A program made the position numbers and the translations under genes. This document shows, piece by piece, positions 1-7,123 of a stretch of DNA of 64,000 bases. This DNA is from Enterococcus casseliflavus NBRC 100478. Lineage in GTDB: Bacteria > Bacillota > Bacilli > Lactobacillales > Enterococcaceae. The first letter of the stretch is position 1, and each line of letters starts with the position of its first letter. The notes under the pieces are model-generated. The model did no database searches. It was not told the DNA's origin and saw only the letters and a program-made list of their open reading frames with translations. Location of the stretch: positions 81,376 through 145,375 of the forward strand of contig NZ_BCPT01000009.1 in NCBI RefSeq assembly GCF_001544095.1, read 5' to 3'.

Positions 1-449
1 GCTACTTCGGAAATTTTTTCGCCTTCTTCGATTTGAATTAAAACGTCACGAGGATTGATAGTGATGCTGTCTGGTAACGGCAACGAGGTAGCGGTTTTGA
101 TGAACTCATCAATAGTATCTTTGGAAACTTGAATCTCAACCATTTCAATTTCTTCAACGCCATCACCGACATCCAATGAAGTTTGTTCTTCTTTCAAGAC
201 TTCAATTGTTCCATCGCTATTTACTGCATAATTGACGTTCGGACGTTTAGTCTGTTTATTGATAGGAAGCGTATAGCCCACTGTTTCAGGTTGGATCGTA
301 ACTGATACCGTCTTTCCTAAAAAGTCGCTCAGATCGTCATAGCGGCCTTTCAGTGATCCATTATTTACCACTAGTAGCACTTCTACGTTTCCGTTAGATT
401 TTGATGTAGCCTTTTTTACCTCTGGTCGAAAGTTTACTTGCTTAGTCAT
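1..449 (-). CDS. Prophage protein of unknown function, open at the left edge
   Basis: An uninterrupted reading frame starts at ATG 449 and runs off the window with about 149 codons visible. The product begins MTKQVNFRPEVKK. It is hydrophilic and acidic in its second half, with no signal peptide, membrane segment or catalytic motif that I recognise. Its start overlaps the stop of the preceding gene by 8 bases (ATGACTAA), so the two are probably translationally coupled in the leftward early operon. The position downstream of the replication genes fits a phage accessory or DNA-metabolism protein, but no function can be named. The C-terminus is missing because of the window edge, not because of a mutation. 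Confidence 0.7.
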   Translation of the reverse strand, partial: MTKQVNFRPEVKKATSKSNGNVEVLLVVNNGSLKGRYDDLSDFLGKTVSVTIQPETVGYTLPINKQTKRPNVNYAVNSDGTIEVLKEEQTSLDVGDGVEEIEMVEIQVSKDTIDEFIKTATSLPLPDSITINPRDVLIQIEEGEKISEV

Positions 450-786
450 TTTTGTTTTCCTCCAATTTGTTTTTTATTAAGACAAAGTAACGTCCTTTGC
501 TGTCTTTGATTCCTGATTTAAGTCTGCATGTCACTTCATACTTCGATATGTCACAAAACTCCGCTACGGCTCTCTTATTGCCCTCAAAAGCGATTTTGTT
601 ATCTTCTATGACTTGGATTGTTAAACCTTTACGCCCTGATTTTGTGACAGCTGTTTCACTTCTGAGTCGTTTCAATTCTTGCTGTACTGCTTTATTGGTG
701 TCAAAGTCGTCACGCTCGGCAAGGTAAACCATTCGGGCAAGCTTGGCACGCTTTAGCGCTCGACGTCCTTGTTTGCTCGTAACCAT
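442..786 (-). CDS. Small basic prophage protein with a possible HTH/NUMOD-like C-terminus
   Basis: This 114-residue protein starts at ATG 786. The first 50 residues are strongly basic and helical (KQGRRALKRAKLARM). The C-terminal part (residues about 68-105) reads as a short strand, then AVAEFCDISKYEVTCRL and a GRYFVLI strand. That pattern resembles small NUMOD or helix-turn-helix modules found in phage DNA-binding proteins. The similarity is by eye only. The gene lies in the leftward early operon, 16 bases after the gene above and overlapping the next by 8. A DNA- or RNA-binding role is an inference, and it may simply be an unknown phage protein. Confidence 0.6.
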   Translation of the reverse strand: MVTSKQGRRALKRAKLARMVYLAERDDFDTNKAVQQELKRLRSETAVTKSGRKGLTIQVIEDNKIAFEGNKRAVAEFCDISKYEVTCRLKSGIKDSKGRYFVLIKNKLEENKND

Positions 787-802
787 CTTTGTACCCTCCT
801 TG

Positions 803-1006
803 TCATAAGTGCCTCATTGATCGAACAGCAATCGGCGTTGCATTTTTCTTGCTGCTCCGTTCATTTGCTGGTCGTGTTCGCCACATCTGTTCCAGCTTTC
901 TAACAAGTGTTACTGCTTTCGATTCTGTACAGGTTTGGTTGATTTGATATTTGACATCGCCATTTACGTCCAGAAATTGAACATTCCATTCTTTAGACTT
1001 CTCCAT
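803..1006 (-). CDS. Small prophage protein, unknown
   Basis: A 67-residue product (MEKSKEWNVQFLDVNG...) with no recognised domain. Two starts are possible, GTG 1009 and ATG 1006. Both lie downstream of a GGAGGG site, at 6 and 9 bases, and I chose the ATG. The start overlaps the stop of the DUF1064 gene, so translation is probably coupled. The protein is mixed alpha/beta in appearance and ends in a basic tail (RSMRHL). It sits between a nuclease-like gene and a basic protein in the phage early operon. Nothing more specific can be supported. Confidence 0.55.
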   Translation of the reverse strand: MEKSKEWNVQFLDVNGDVKYQINQTCTESKAVTLVRKLEQMWRTRPANERSSKKNATPIAVRSMRHL

Positions 1007-1467
1007 CACTTGATTCCCTCCAACTTTCTCTTGCGGCGATCGCTTGCTCTTTTGCGCTGCTGACGAGCTGATTCAAAGCAACTCATTTCCTCGAATCTAT
1101 TGGTTTTAGAATTGAACTTTGCGAATGTCACTGGGAACCCGTATCGGTTAGCAAACATCTTCATTTTCAACATTGAGATTGCATCTTGATATCCTTTGAC
1201 ATCGACTACCTTAACCAGCTTGCCTTCTTCATAAATGACGAAATCCGCTCGATAATGTATTGGAGCTACCTTCAAACCATCACTATAAAATCCCTCTTGC
1301 AAGATCATATTTTTTTGCATTTCGCAAAAATTGTCAGATATTGGCAGAAAGCTCATCCCTTTTTGTTTCAAGATTTTGTAGTATCTGGCTTCAGCTTTTG
1401 AATCAAAGAGAATGCCGTCTACTTCATGTTTAGTATTTCCGTACTTACTTCTAGGTTTTGTAACCAA
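1006..1467 (-). CDS. DUF1064 family phage nuclease-like protein
   Basis: The 153-residue product carries the DUF1064 hallmark: KYGNTKHEVDGILFDSKAEARYY near the N-terminus (seen here in parts), then YRADFVIY and VVDVKG. The E of SKAEARYY, the D of ADFVI and the D-x-K of DVKG are spaced like a PD-(D/E)XK or VSR-type nuclease core. Family members are common in phage replication modules and are usually described as putative Holliday-junction or single-strand nucleases. The start is TTG 1467, five bases after the helicase-loader stop and behind a GGGCGGTG site. A rare TTG start with coupling suggests modest expression. The C-terminus is very basic (RKRASDRRKRKLEG), consistent with nucleic-acid binding. 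Confidence 0.75.
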   Translation of the reverse strand: MVTKPRSKYGNTKHEVDGILFDSKAEARYYKILKQKGMSFLPISDNFCEMQKNMILQEGFYSDGLKVAPIHYRADFVIYEEGKLVKVVDVKGYQDAISMLKMKMFANRYGFPVTFAKFNSKTNRFEEMSCFESARQQRKRASDRRKRKLEGIK

Positions 1468-1470
1468 TAA

Positions 1471-2310
1471 CTACACCGCCCTTAATCGTTTATCTGCTGT
1501 TTTCTCAAATTTGAAGGTACATCCTTGTGAATTTTTAAAAACCCGTGATGTGATGCGTTGACCATAAGCTTCAGCAATTTCTTTCCCTGCAAGATTTGTA
1601 GTAATAATGGTCGCTTGATTTTGACGGGCTTCCATAATCGAGTTGATAATGTCGTTTGTGAATACTTTGCTATCGTTAAAATTCGCACCACCTAATTCAG
1701 CGCCTAGATCATCGACAACTACTAAATCAGCAGTTTTAATGTCTTTCATTAACGATCCTTGTATGTGTTTGCGAAGTTCCTTATCGTTAAAAGAGTATTT
1801 AATTTGTTCCAAGAATTCCCGGTAACCAATGAATAAACATTTTTTTGTGTAATCCGACTGTTCAATAATTGCCCAAGTTGCAGCCATAGATAAATGGCTC
1901 TTTCCACTTCCGGATTTACCATTCAATGCCATATGTTTGGGTTCCCCATTTAATACTGCTTTAACAAAATTGTTAGCAATCGCTACTGCTGTTCTGGTTT
2001 CTTCGTCAATTACTTTATAGTTATCAAAAGTACAATCGAACAAAGATGTATCTGTAACCACTGAACCATGGCGAAAGAAATCGATTGCTTTCTTTTTTAG
2101 GCTTTCATTGTAGATTCGTTCGGTTTCTCGATCTTCTTTTCGGCACATATCATAGTAACCACAAGCCATACATATCGGCGCACATCGGTCAGAACCGTCT
2201 TTGTTCTTTGCTTTGTACCCGTATAGCGGTTGTTGACATTTTGGACACTCGCCACGTAACACTAATACCTTGTCAATTAAAGATTTCATTTCAACTGCTA
2301 GGCTCTTCAT
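1471..2310 (-). CDS. DnaC/DnaI-like helicase loader ATPase of the prophage
   Basis: A 279-residue AAA+ protein. A Cys cluster at residues 22, 25, 43, 47, 50 and 56 suggests an N-terminal zinc-binding domain, as in phage DnaC-like proteins. The Walker A motif GKSGSGKSH lies at residues 131-139, a Walker B VVVDD follows near residue 198, and a sensor/arginine region (ITTNL...GQRITSRVF) is near the C-terminus. The family loads the replicative helicase onto phage origin DNA. ATG 2310 has a good GGAGGTGAAAT site. It follows the replisome organizer gene by 12 bases, which is the usual initiator-plus-loader pair. The family assignment is firm; which host or phage helicase it loads is not visible. 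Confidence 0.88.
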   Translation of the reverse strand: MKSLAVEMKSLIDKVLVLRGECPKCQQPLYGYKAKNKDGSDRCAPICMACGYYDMCRKEDRETERIYNESLKKKAIDFFRHGSVVTDTSLFDCTFDNYKVIDEETRTAVAIANNFVKAVLNGEPKHMALNGKSGSGKSHLSMAATWAIIEQSDYTKKCLFIGYREFLEQIKYSFNDKELRKHIQGSLMKDIKTADLVVVDDLGAELGGANFNDSKVFTNDIINSIMEARQNQATIITTNLAGKEIAEAYGQRITSRVFKNSQGCTFKFEKTADKRLRAV

Positions 2311-2322
2311 ATTTCACCTCCA

Positions 2323-3117
2323 CTAGATTGGTAAATCGTCATAATCATTAAAAGCTTCACTCTCCAGACGTCGCCCTCCATTTTTCTTGGTCGGGTTATT
2401 TCTTTGAGCCTTCATCTTGTCGTAATGTTTTCTCAAACTGGATGGTGATAATATCACGCCGCCCCAAAATTCATGTTGCGTTGCCCAGACAATCATTTCT
2501 TGAACTTCCTTACCTGATCGTTTGTCTGATTCGATTGTTAAGCGAATTGTATTCGCCCAATCATCCAAGTTCGGTTCTTTGATGTCTTGATTCTTTTTGA
2601 TTAGTTTGAAAAGAGTTTTTGCAAGAATTTTATTAGGGTCGTCGTCTTCGTAGACACGCTTTTTGCGTGTGTTACGAGGACTATTATTATTCTTTTCATT
2701 CTTCTCATTCTTTTCATTCTTGTTTATGTTCAGTTCGTTGTCCTTTTGTTGTTCAGACCGTTGTTCAGTTTGATGTTTTTTTTCTTCTGAAAAACCTTGA
2801 TAAACGTTGTAGTTATTGATTTTATACGTTGTCCCAGTTTGCCTTGATTTTTGTAAAGAAATCATGTCGTCTTTAACGAGTAAATTTAGAAACTTTCTAA
2901 CGGTATTTCGACTTACTCCCCAGCGCTCTGATAGTTTTTGTTCTGATGTCACACGTTCCCCTATGCCAACAGTTCTGATTGAATCGTTAAAAAGAATTTT
3001 CCTCTCTTTGTGGTTAGCCATTAGAATCAAATCAAGCCACCACTTTAAATAGTGGGGATTATCCCATATCCAATTATCAGTAATTGTTCGGTGAAGCTTG
3101 ACCCATCCTTCTGCCAT
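2323..3117 (-). CDS. Phage replisome organizer (DnaD-like initiator)
   Basis: A 264-residue protein. Residues 1-110 match the phage replisome organizer N-terminal winged-helix domain: WVKLHRTITDNWIW, then SERWGVSRNTVRKFLNLLVKDDMI as the recognition helix region. A low-complexity Asn/Lys/Glu linker follows (four NEK repeats, then NNN) near residue 135. The C-terminal part resembles the DnaD-like domain of such initiators. The protein is expected to bind the phage origin and recruit the loader encoded next. The phage origin is often inside this gene, but I saw no clear iteron set. The repeat at about 2693-2725 is a 9-base period tract and may vary in length between strains. Confidence 0.85.
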   Translation of the reverse strand: MAEGWVKLHRTITDNWIWDNPHYLKWWLDLILMANHKERKILFNDSIRTVGIGERVTSEQKLSERWGVSRNTVRKFLNLLVKDDMISLQKSRQTGTTYKINNYNVYQGFSEEKKHQTEQRSEQQKDNELNINKNEKNEKNEKNNNSPRNTRKKRVYEDDDPNKILAKTLFKLIKKNQDIKEPNLDDWANTIRLTIESDKRSGKEVQEMIVWATQHEFWGGVILSPSSLRKHYDKMKAQRNNPTKKNGGRRLESEAFNDYDDLPI

Positions 3118-3130
3118 TTAAATCACCACC

Positions 3131-3961
3131 TTACAAGTCGTTCATACTTGTAAAACCGGTTATTCGTTGATTTGCCCGGCAATACTCACAAGTTCCACAA
3201 GCTTCTGGTTTTTCTTCACCCATTTTTATCCGTTGAATACGATCGATGTTATCTCTTAAGTTGATTAACTCAAATGACATTTTGTCCTCGTCCAGCGTGA
3301 TCAACTTCGCTTCGCTTGGTGTCTGCTTAGAAACTGTAGCGATTATAGGAACGAAATCTTTACCGTATTGTTGTTTGAGTAATTCGCAATAAACAGCCAT
3401 CTGCAAGACGTACCCAAAATTCTCAATGAAGGTGCACCGTTGACCGTAAATCTCATTCCATTTTCTTTCATGAATATCTTTACTTGTTTTGATATCTACG
3501 AAATAGTCATCTTCAAGATTTAAGCAATCAATTTTCCCCTTCCACTCGACACCAAATAGTTCCCCAGTTACGATCACTTCTTTTTCGCCTTGATATAAAT
3601 TCAAGAACGCATCTTCGACAATCAGTCGATCAATCATCTGTTCAGCAATCTTGAAATCTTTCAAAAGTCCATAAGGTTTTCTAGAAGAAAACATCCTGTC
3701 TTTATTTTCTTCCTTAAATTTTTCATGAACAGCTAGATCCTCAAAATAAGAATGAACGTAGTTTCCAACTAATAAAGCAATTGGATCTGATGAAGGTTGC
3801 CAATCACCTTTTAGTTTGGCTAAAGCGGCCGCAGGACATTTGAGGAAATTTTTGTATTGAGATACCGACATGTATTGCCAGTCCGCTTCATTGCTATAGT
3901 AATTATCATCAATGAGCTTGATCTTAGAACGGGTAATCTTCTTCTGGGAGGATTCCTTCAT
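3131..3961 (-). CDS. PD-(D/E)XK exonuclease-like protein (DUF3799/RecE-like)
   Basis: The 276-residue product pairs with the annealing protein next to it. Motifs seen are MSVSQYKNFLKCP near the N-terminus, then GELFGVEWKGKIDCLN and YFVDIKTSKD, which give the D...D-x-K core of a PD-(D/E)XK nuclease. A C-terminal CGTCEYC may be an iron-sulfur or zinc site. The family partners RecT in phage recombination, resecting DNA ends. The reading frame extends to 4009, but ATG 3961 has a GAGGAAGGTG site 6 bases upstream, so I chose it; it still overlaps recT by 38 bases. Exonuclease activity is inferred from family and context. Confidence 0.82.
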   Translation of the reverse strand: MKESSQKKITRSKIKLIDDNYYSNEADWQYMSVSQYKNFLKCPAAALAKLKGDWQPSSDPIALLVGNYVHSYFEDLAVHEKFKEENKDRMFSSRKPYGLLKDFKIAEQMIDRLIVEDAFLNLYQGEKEVIVTGELFGVEWKGKIDCLNLEDDYFVDIKTSKDIHERKWNEIYGQRCTFIENFGYVLQMAVYCELLKQQYGKDFVPIIATVSKQTPSEAKLITLDEDKMSFELINLRDNIDRIQRIKMGEEKPEACGTCEYCRANQRITGFTSMNDL

Positions 3962-4940
3962 CTTTGACACCTTCCTCTCTGTCAAAGTTAGGAATGATAC
4001 CAAGATCACCTTGAACAGGTTCTGCTTCTTCGGCTGCTTTTTCTAACGATTCCAAATCAATCGGTTGTTCGTCCAACTCCTGTTCAACAGCTTCTTTCGG
4101 TTTCATCAATTCTTCGATTGGTGCTGATTCTTCAATCGGCTCTGCTTGCTTAATGCCCATTTTCTGTTTTAGTTTGTTTTCGATTGCTTGAACCTTAACC
4201 GGTTCTGCAGGTTTAATTTCACGATCATCAAATTCATTTTCAAGTGTTTCTTTTGCAGCTTGAACGAATAAATCATTGTCATTGCTCGTGTTGATTAAAG
4301 CTTTAGCTGCTCGGTTGATTACTGTACGCTTTGCCATTTCTTCCGGAAATTCTTTTTGAGGTCCAGATCCCTTTATTTTTGACTTAGCCCAACTCTGATC
4401 AATTTGCTTCTTGGTCATGACCGTTGTGGTTTCTTTGCCATTAGCAAGCTTGATCACTACATAAGCAGCAACAATTTCGTTATCCAGATTTTCAAAACTG
4501 GTTTCATGTTTAGTGACTACCATGTTTGGTCCATCCATACCCACTTGAAAATCATCGCCTTTTCGTACGACTACAGGGGTAATATCAGCTCCACCTGTAA
4601 CACGATCAAGAACTGCCATGGTGCCAAAATATGAACGCATAAGCTGTACTTTGTTTCCATACTTGATGAAGTAGCACTGTTTCTTCGCAGGCGATAATCC
4701 TTGGATAACCATATCCAACAAAGCATTAGAAATTGATGTTTTCGTTTCTTGGTTGTTAGCAGCCGCTTGAAGCAAGTTACCTGCTGTGTTATTTGTAAGC
4801 TCGAAGAAAGCACTCTTCAATGCATTCTGTGGGCTGTAATTTGGCGGCATTTCTAATCCTTGATCTTTTAACCGATCTAAATTGCCAATTACTTGCTCGT
4901 CTAATGAACGTTGCGTTGTTTGAGTTAAATCATTTGCCAT
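3924..4940 (-). CDS. recT: RecT family single-strand annealing protein
   Basis: A 338-residue protein with the RecT core at residues 45-230: ALLDMVIQGLSPAKKQCYFIKYG, SYFGTMAVLDRV, and FPEEMAKRTVINRAAK. RecT anneals complementary single strands during phage recombination and replication. The last 90 residues are acidic and low in complexity (many E, P, D) and lie beyond the core; such tails vary between phages. The gene starts at ATG 4940 with a GGAGG site and overlaps the nuclease gene downstream, forming the usual nuclease/annealase pair. Assignment to the family is secure. Confidence 0.92.
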   Translation of the reverse strand: MANDLTQTTQRSLDEQVIGNLDRLKDQGLEMPPNYSPQNALKSAFFELTNNTAGNLLQAAANNQETKTSISNALLDMVIQGLSPAKKQCYFIKYGNKVQLMRSYFGTMAVLDRVTGGADITPVVVRKGDDFQVGMDGPNMVVTKHETSFENLDNEIVAAYVVIKLANGKETTTVMTKKQIDQSWAKSKIKGSGPQKEFPEEMAKRTVINRAAKALINTSNDNDLFVQAAKETLENEFDDREIKPAEPVKVQAIENKLKQKMGIKQAEPIEESAPIEELMKPKEAVEQELDEQPIDLESLEKAAEEAEPVQGDLGIIPNFDREEGVKDEGILPEEDYPF

Positions 4941-4942
4941 TT

Positions 4943-5137
4943 TTAAATTCCTCCAATATTTATTTTTCTGTAATTTTCGTTTACGTAGTCGATAATCTGA
5001 TCTTCGTGAACTAAACCCAAATCAGTTGTGTAGACGATGTCGCCTCTGTAAAGTGGTTCGCCTTTCCAATCAACAGCAATCTGATTTGGTTCAATTTCAG
5101 GCTGTTGACGAGCGCCTAATGAATCGAAATCATTCAT
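4943..5137 (-). CDS. Small prophage protein, unknown
   Basis: A 64-residue product from ATG 5137, with GGTGA five bases upstream. The longer GTG start at 5146 lies inside that ribosome-binding site and was rejected. The start overlaps the stop of the preceding gene by 8 bases. Residues 23-40 (WKGEPLYRGDIVYTTDLGLV) look like a small beta-barrel such as the YopX-type folds common in phage early operons, but this is weak. It lies just upstream of recT by 2 bases, so it is co-translated with it. Function unknown. Confidence 0.55.
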   Translation of the reverse strand: MNDFDSLGARQQPEIEPNQIAVDWKGEPLYRGDIVYTTDLGLVHEDQIIDYVNENYRKINIGGI

Positions 5138-5486
5138 GGCGATCACCAGCGTAAAAGATCATTTTTCGCAATTCGGATTTCAAATCCTCAATTCGTTTTT
5201 CACAGGATTCCGTAATCAAATCCCTGATTTGACCTTGAATATCTGTGATTCCTAAATCTTGTTCAATATAAACTCGATGGCATCTAGACTTGGCATCTTC
5301 TTTAAAAAAACCACTGCCCATGAAATGAGTAGAAATGCCTATTTCAATATCATTCATTAATTCATTACTGACAGGATGCAACGCAGGTGTTTTTAGACTT
5401 ATTAGCAAATCTTCCGCCTCGTTGATTTGATCAATAATGTGTTCCATTTTTCTTATCTGTTTTCTCGCTCCTTCTACCACGCCCAT
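5130..5486 (-). CDS. Prophage protein, unknown, helical
   Basis: A 118-residue product starting MGVVEGARKQ. The frame is open to 5510, but ATG 5486 has AGGAGGG 6 bases upstream and is the better start. It then begins 12 bases after the stop of the preceding gene. The sequence is mostly amphipathic helix with alternating acidic and basic residues (residues 85-118, KRIEDLKSELRKM) and no Cys pairs or membrane segment. It lies between two small unknown genes in the early operon ahead of recT. No domain is recognised. Confidence 0.55.
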   Translation of the reverse strand: MGVVEGARKQIRKMEHIIDQINEAEDLLISLKTPALHPVSNELMNDIEIGISTHFMGSGFFKEDAKSRCHRVYIEQDLGITDIQGQIRDLITESCEKRIEDLKSELRKMIFYAGDRHE

Positions 5487-5497
5487 TGCAATCCCTC

Positions 5498-5722
5498 CTA
5501 GAATTCCCAAAACAATTTGTAACGTCCGTCTTGTTCTACCAGATTGTCCACACCTTCATTCTGAAGTTGAGACAAGAATCCTGGCGTTAATCCTTTACTA
5601 GCAATTGTGATGCTTGTGCGCCCTTGGCTAGCGGCAGTCATGATGCTATCAATTACTCGCTCTTGAGCGTTCCCAAGCATTGCTGTATAGATGTCATCGT
5701 TAAGTCCTGTAATAGTAATCAT
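5498..5722 (-). CDS. Small prophage protein, unknown
   Basis: A 74-residue protein from ATG 5722 with a good AGGAGAAATTTTCAA site. It reads as a short alpha/beta protein (MITITGLNDDIYTAML, then a helix, then TSITIASKG and a C-terminal YKLFWEF strand). No family is recognised. It is the first gene after a 76-base gap that holds a hairpin, so it may be spaced from the genes upstream by an RNA structure. Otherwise the operon context is the only clue. Confidence 0.5.
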   Translation of the reverse strand: MITITGLNDDIYTAMLGNAQERVIDSIMTAASQGRTSITIASKGLTPGFLSQLQNEGVDNLVEQDGRYKLFWEF

Positions 5723-5771
5723 TTGAAAATTTCTCCTCTCGTGCTACAATGTATCCAGATATGTTTCGTAT

Positions 5772-5808
5772 GCGACTCTATGCTTGCTGGCGGAGTCGCT
5801 ATTTTTTT
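5772..5808. other. Hairpin at the end of the small zinc-ribbon gene
   Basis: GCGACTC (5772-5778) is exactly complementary to GAGTCGC (5793-5799) around a 14-base loop. On the plus strand it is followed by a run of T, so it looks like a terminator facing rightward, against the direction of the early operon. On the minus strand it overlaps the TAG stop of the zinc-ribbon gene. It could block antisense transcription or shape the early mRNA. Confidence 0.4.
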
Positions 5809-5960
5809 GTATATAATTTCTTAATCTCCTTGAGATGTCTGCCGCATTTCGTGCAGTAGGGACCTTTCCACGGCTCACATTTTTTTAATTCCGTAGCATT
5901 GATAAGCGTCTTTCTATTGCAGCTCTTGCATTGAAACTGATGAAGCTGTTCTTCTAGCAT
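5799..5960 (-). CDS. 53-residue zinc-ribbon prophage protein
   Basis: A very short gene from ATG 5960 to TAG 5799. Its ribosome-binding site (AAGGAGAGGAG, 9 bases upstream) is one of the best in this operon. The product has two Cys pairs, CKSC at residues 11-14 and CTKC at residues 36-39, then GRHLKEIKK. That is a zinc-ribbon layout similar in form to small phage regulators such as Mu Com, though homology cannot be claimed. The first 47 bases overlap the end of the upstream membrane-protein gene in another frame. A nucleic-acid-binding role is inferred only from the Cys pattern and basic tail. Confidence 0.7.
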   Translation of the reverse strand: MLEEQLHQFQCKSCNRKTLINATELKKCEPWKGPYCTKCGRHLKEIKKLYTKK

Positions 5961-6141
5961 CGTTTTGTACTCCTCTCCTTAACCACTTCTTATAGGCAAT
6001 CTCGTCATACTTGAAAAACCACCACATGATTGACACTGGTAATGATATGACTGCCCAATCTGGCAATTGACGATGGTTTCCGAACCAAACGCCCAAGAAA
6101 AATATAGTGATGATGAATGCTGATCTTCGTAAACCTTTCAT
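5914..6141 (-). CDS. Small prophage membrane protein
   Basis: A 75-residue protein with two predicted membrane segments, residues 8-22 (AFIITIFFLGVWFG) and 29-44 (WAVISLPVSIMWWFF), and a basic C-terminal tail. ATG 6141 has a GAGGTGATTTT site. Its 3' end overlaps the start of the zinc-ribbon gene by 47 bases. Small two-segment membrane proteins in phage early operons can be superinfection or host-takeover factors, but nothing in the sequence proves that here. Confidence 0.6.
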   Translation of the reverse strand: MKGLRRSAFIITIFFLGVWFGNHRQLPDWAVISLPVSIMWWFFKYDEIAYKKWLRRGVQNDARRTASSVSMQELQ

Positions 6142-6145
6142 AAAA

Positions 6146-6340
6146 TCACCTCAATTCTATTTGCCGATTCAACCGATTCTGATAAATCAACTCTTGATAA
6201 CTCCTCAATTCCCGAATTGATAAATCTCGTTGTGTTTCAGTCAGTGGTACTTTCCGATCGTTAAGTTGATCGTGTAAGGTTCTCATCTTTTCTTTGATGA
6301 GACCGTGGATCATAAGTTCTTGTTGTAAGTTGTAGTTCAT
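6146..6340 (-). CDS. Small prophage protein, unknown, helical
   Basis: A 64-residue, highly charged helical protein (IKEKMRTLHDQLNDRK, RDLSIRELRSYQELI). Its ATG overlaps the TGA of the preceding gene in an ATGA junction, so translation is coupled. It has no Cys, Trp or membrane segment and no recognised family. It sits 4 bases before the small membrane protein gene. Confidence 0.5.
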   Translation of the reverse strand: MNYNLQQELMIHGLIKEKMRTLHDQLNDRKVPLTETQRDLSIRELRSYQELIYQNRLNRQIELR

Positions 6341-6639
6341 GCTGTAGCATCACCAAGCACTTCGTGTGGAGATAATTTCTTGGTTAGATACTTGTTAGTA
6401 TCTTTCCACTTTAAGAACCATAAGAATGTTTGGTAATGAATAAACGTGGTTGAAGGTCCCGGGCGAAGCAAACCTTCTGCAAATTCAGGAATTTCGTCCA
6501 TCTCCTTGCAGTATTGCAGCAAAGCCGATTTTGACATTCCATGAAATTTTTCTAGGATAAGTCCTTGACGATACCAATCATCAGGATTTGCTTCTTTTTC
6601 AGCAGATATGATCAATTCTTTTAATGTCGGCTTTTTCAA
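6337..6639 (-). CDS. Excisionase-like/DUF771-like early phage protein
   Basis: A 100-residue protein from a TTG start at 6639, with GGAGGG 6 bases upstream. Residues 30-80 (LEKFHGMSKSALLQYCKEM ... FIHYQTFLWFLKWKD) look like the winged-helix arrangement of DUF771/excisionase-type phage proteins: a helix-turn-helix, a loop, then an aromatic strand and helix. Proteins of this type are usually encoded just after the early repressor, as here. The family call is by pattern only. An excisionase or early regulator role is plausible but unproven. Confidence 0.5.
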   Translation of the reverse strand: MKKPTLKELIISAEKEANPDDWYRQGLILEKFHGMSKSALLQYCKEMDEIPEFAEGLLRPGPSTTFIHYQTFLWFLKWKDTNKYLTKKLSPHEVLGDATA

Positions 6640-6650
6640 TTCGATCCCTC

Positions 6651-6833
6651 CTACCTGATTTTGTAATGAGCAATAATGTTTGTGATTTGTTTCGGATGTT
6701 TTTCTGGATTGTTTAAAACTCTCCGTAGATATTGTTCAGACACATTTAATGCACTTGCTACATCAGGGATAAGCCATCCTTGTGTATCGAAATAGTCCAA
6801 GATCTTTTGAACAGTTTCCTTTGAAGTTGCCAT
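6651..6833 (-). CDS. Small HTH DNA-binding protein (Cro-position regulator)
   Basis: A 60-residue protein from ATG 6833 with an AGGTGA site. A longer frame to 6875 exists but has no ribosome-binding site and would cross an operator. Residues 20-42 (WLIPDVASALNVSEQYLRRVL) form a helix-turn-helix. It is the first leftward gene, divergent from the cI-type repressor, which is the position of Cro in lambdoid-type switches. Its sequence is not a typical Cro, so I call it by position and HTH only. Confidence 0.65.
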   Translation of the reverse strand: MATSKETVQKILDYFDTQGWLIPDVASALNVSEQYLRRVLNNPEKHPKQITNIIAHYKIR

Positions 6834-7123
6834 TCTATTCACCTCACTTGTCAAAATACGAAACAAGTTTAACAACTGTTTAATAAATTATGTTGACTAC
6901 TATTAACATGAGTGTTAAAATTAGTCCATAGCTAAATAAGACATATAAACATTGATTTAAAAGCTTTCTTGGCGGTTGGCATTTATTAATCAACGGTGTT
7001 TTTGTTGTCTTTATAGTTGTTAAACTTGTTTACAAGAACTATATTAACATTGATGTTTATTATGGTCAACTATTTTTAACATCAAAGTTTATTTTTCTTG
7101 TGATTTTTAAGGAGAATATTGAT
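6834..7123. promoter_or_regulatory. Lysogeny switch: divergent control region with several operators
   Basis: About 290 AT-rich bases separate the divergent first early gene and the repressor. A 16-base sequence at 6862-6877 recurs as its exact reverse complement at 7016-7031. A second motif, half-site TTAACAT, occurs as near-palindromes at 6903-6918 (TTAACATGAGTGTTAA, nearly perfect), 7044-7059 and 7076-7091, with a weaker relative at 6946-6960. These are probable operators for the repressor and the Cro-position protein. I could not place the leftward early promoter with confidence. Confidence 0.7.
7017..7045 (+). promoter_or_regulatory. Likely promoter of the repressor gene
   Basis: TTGTTA (7017-7022) and TATATT (7040-7045) are separated by 17 bases and point at the repressor gene. 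The -35 element lies inside the right copy of the 16-base inverted repeat (7016-7031), and the -10 abuts the TTAACAT-type site at 7044, so a bound regulator would occlude it. This fits autoregulation. Confidence 0.6.
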
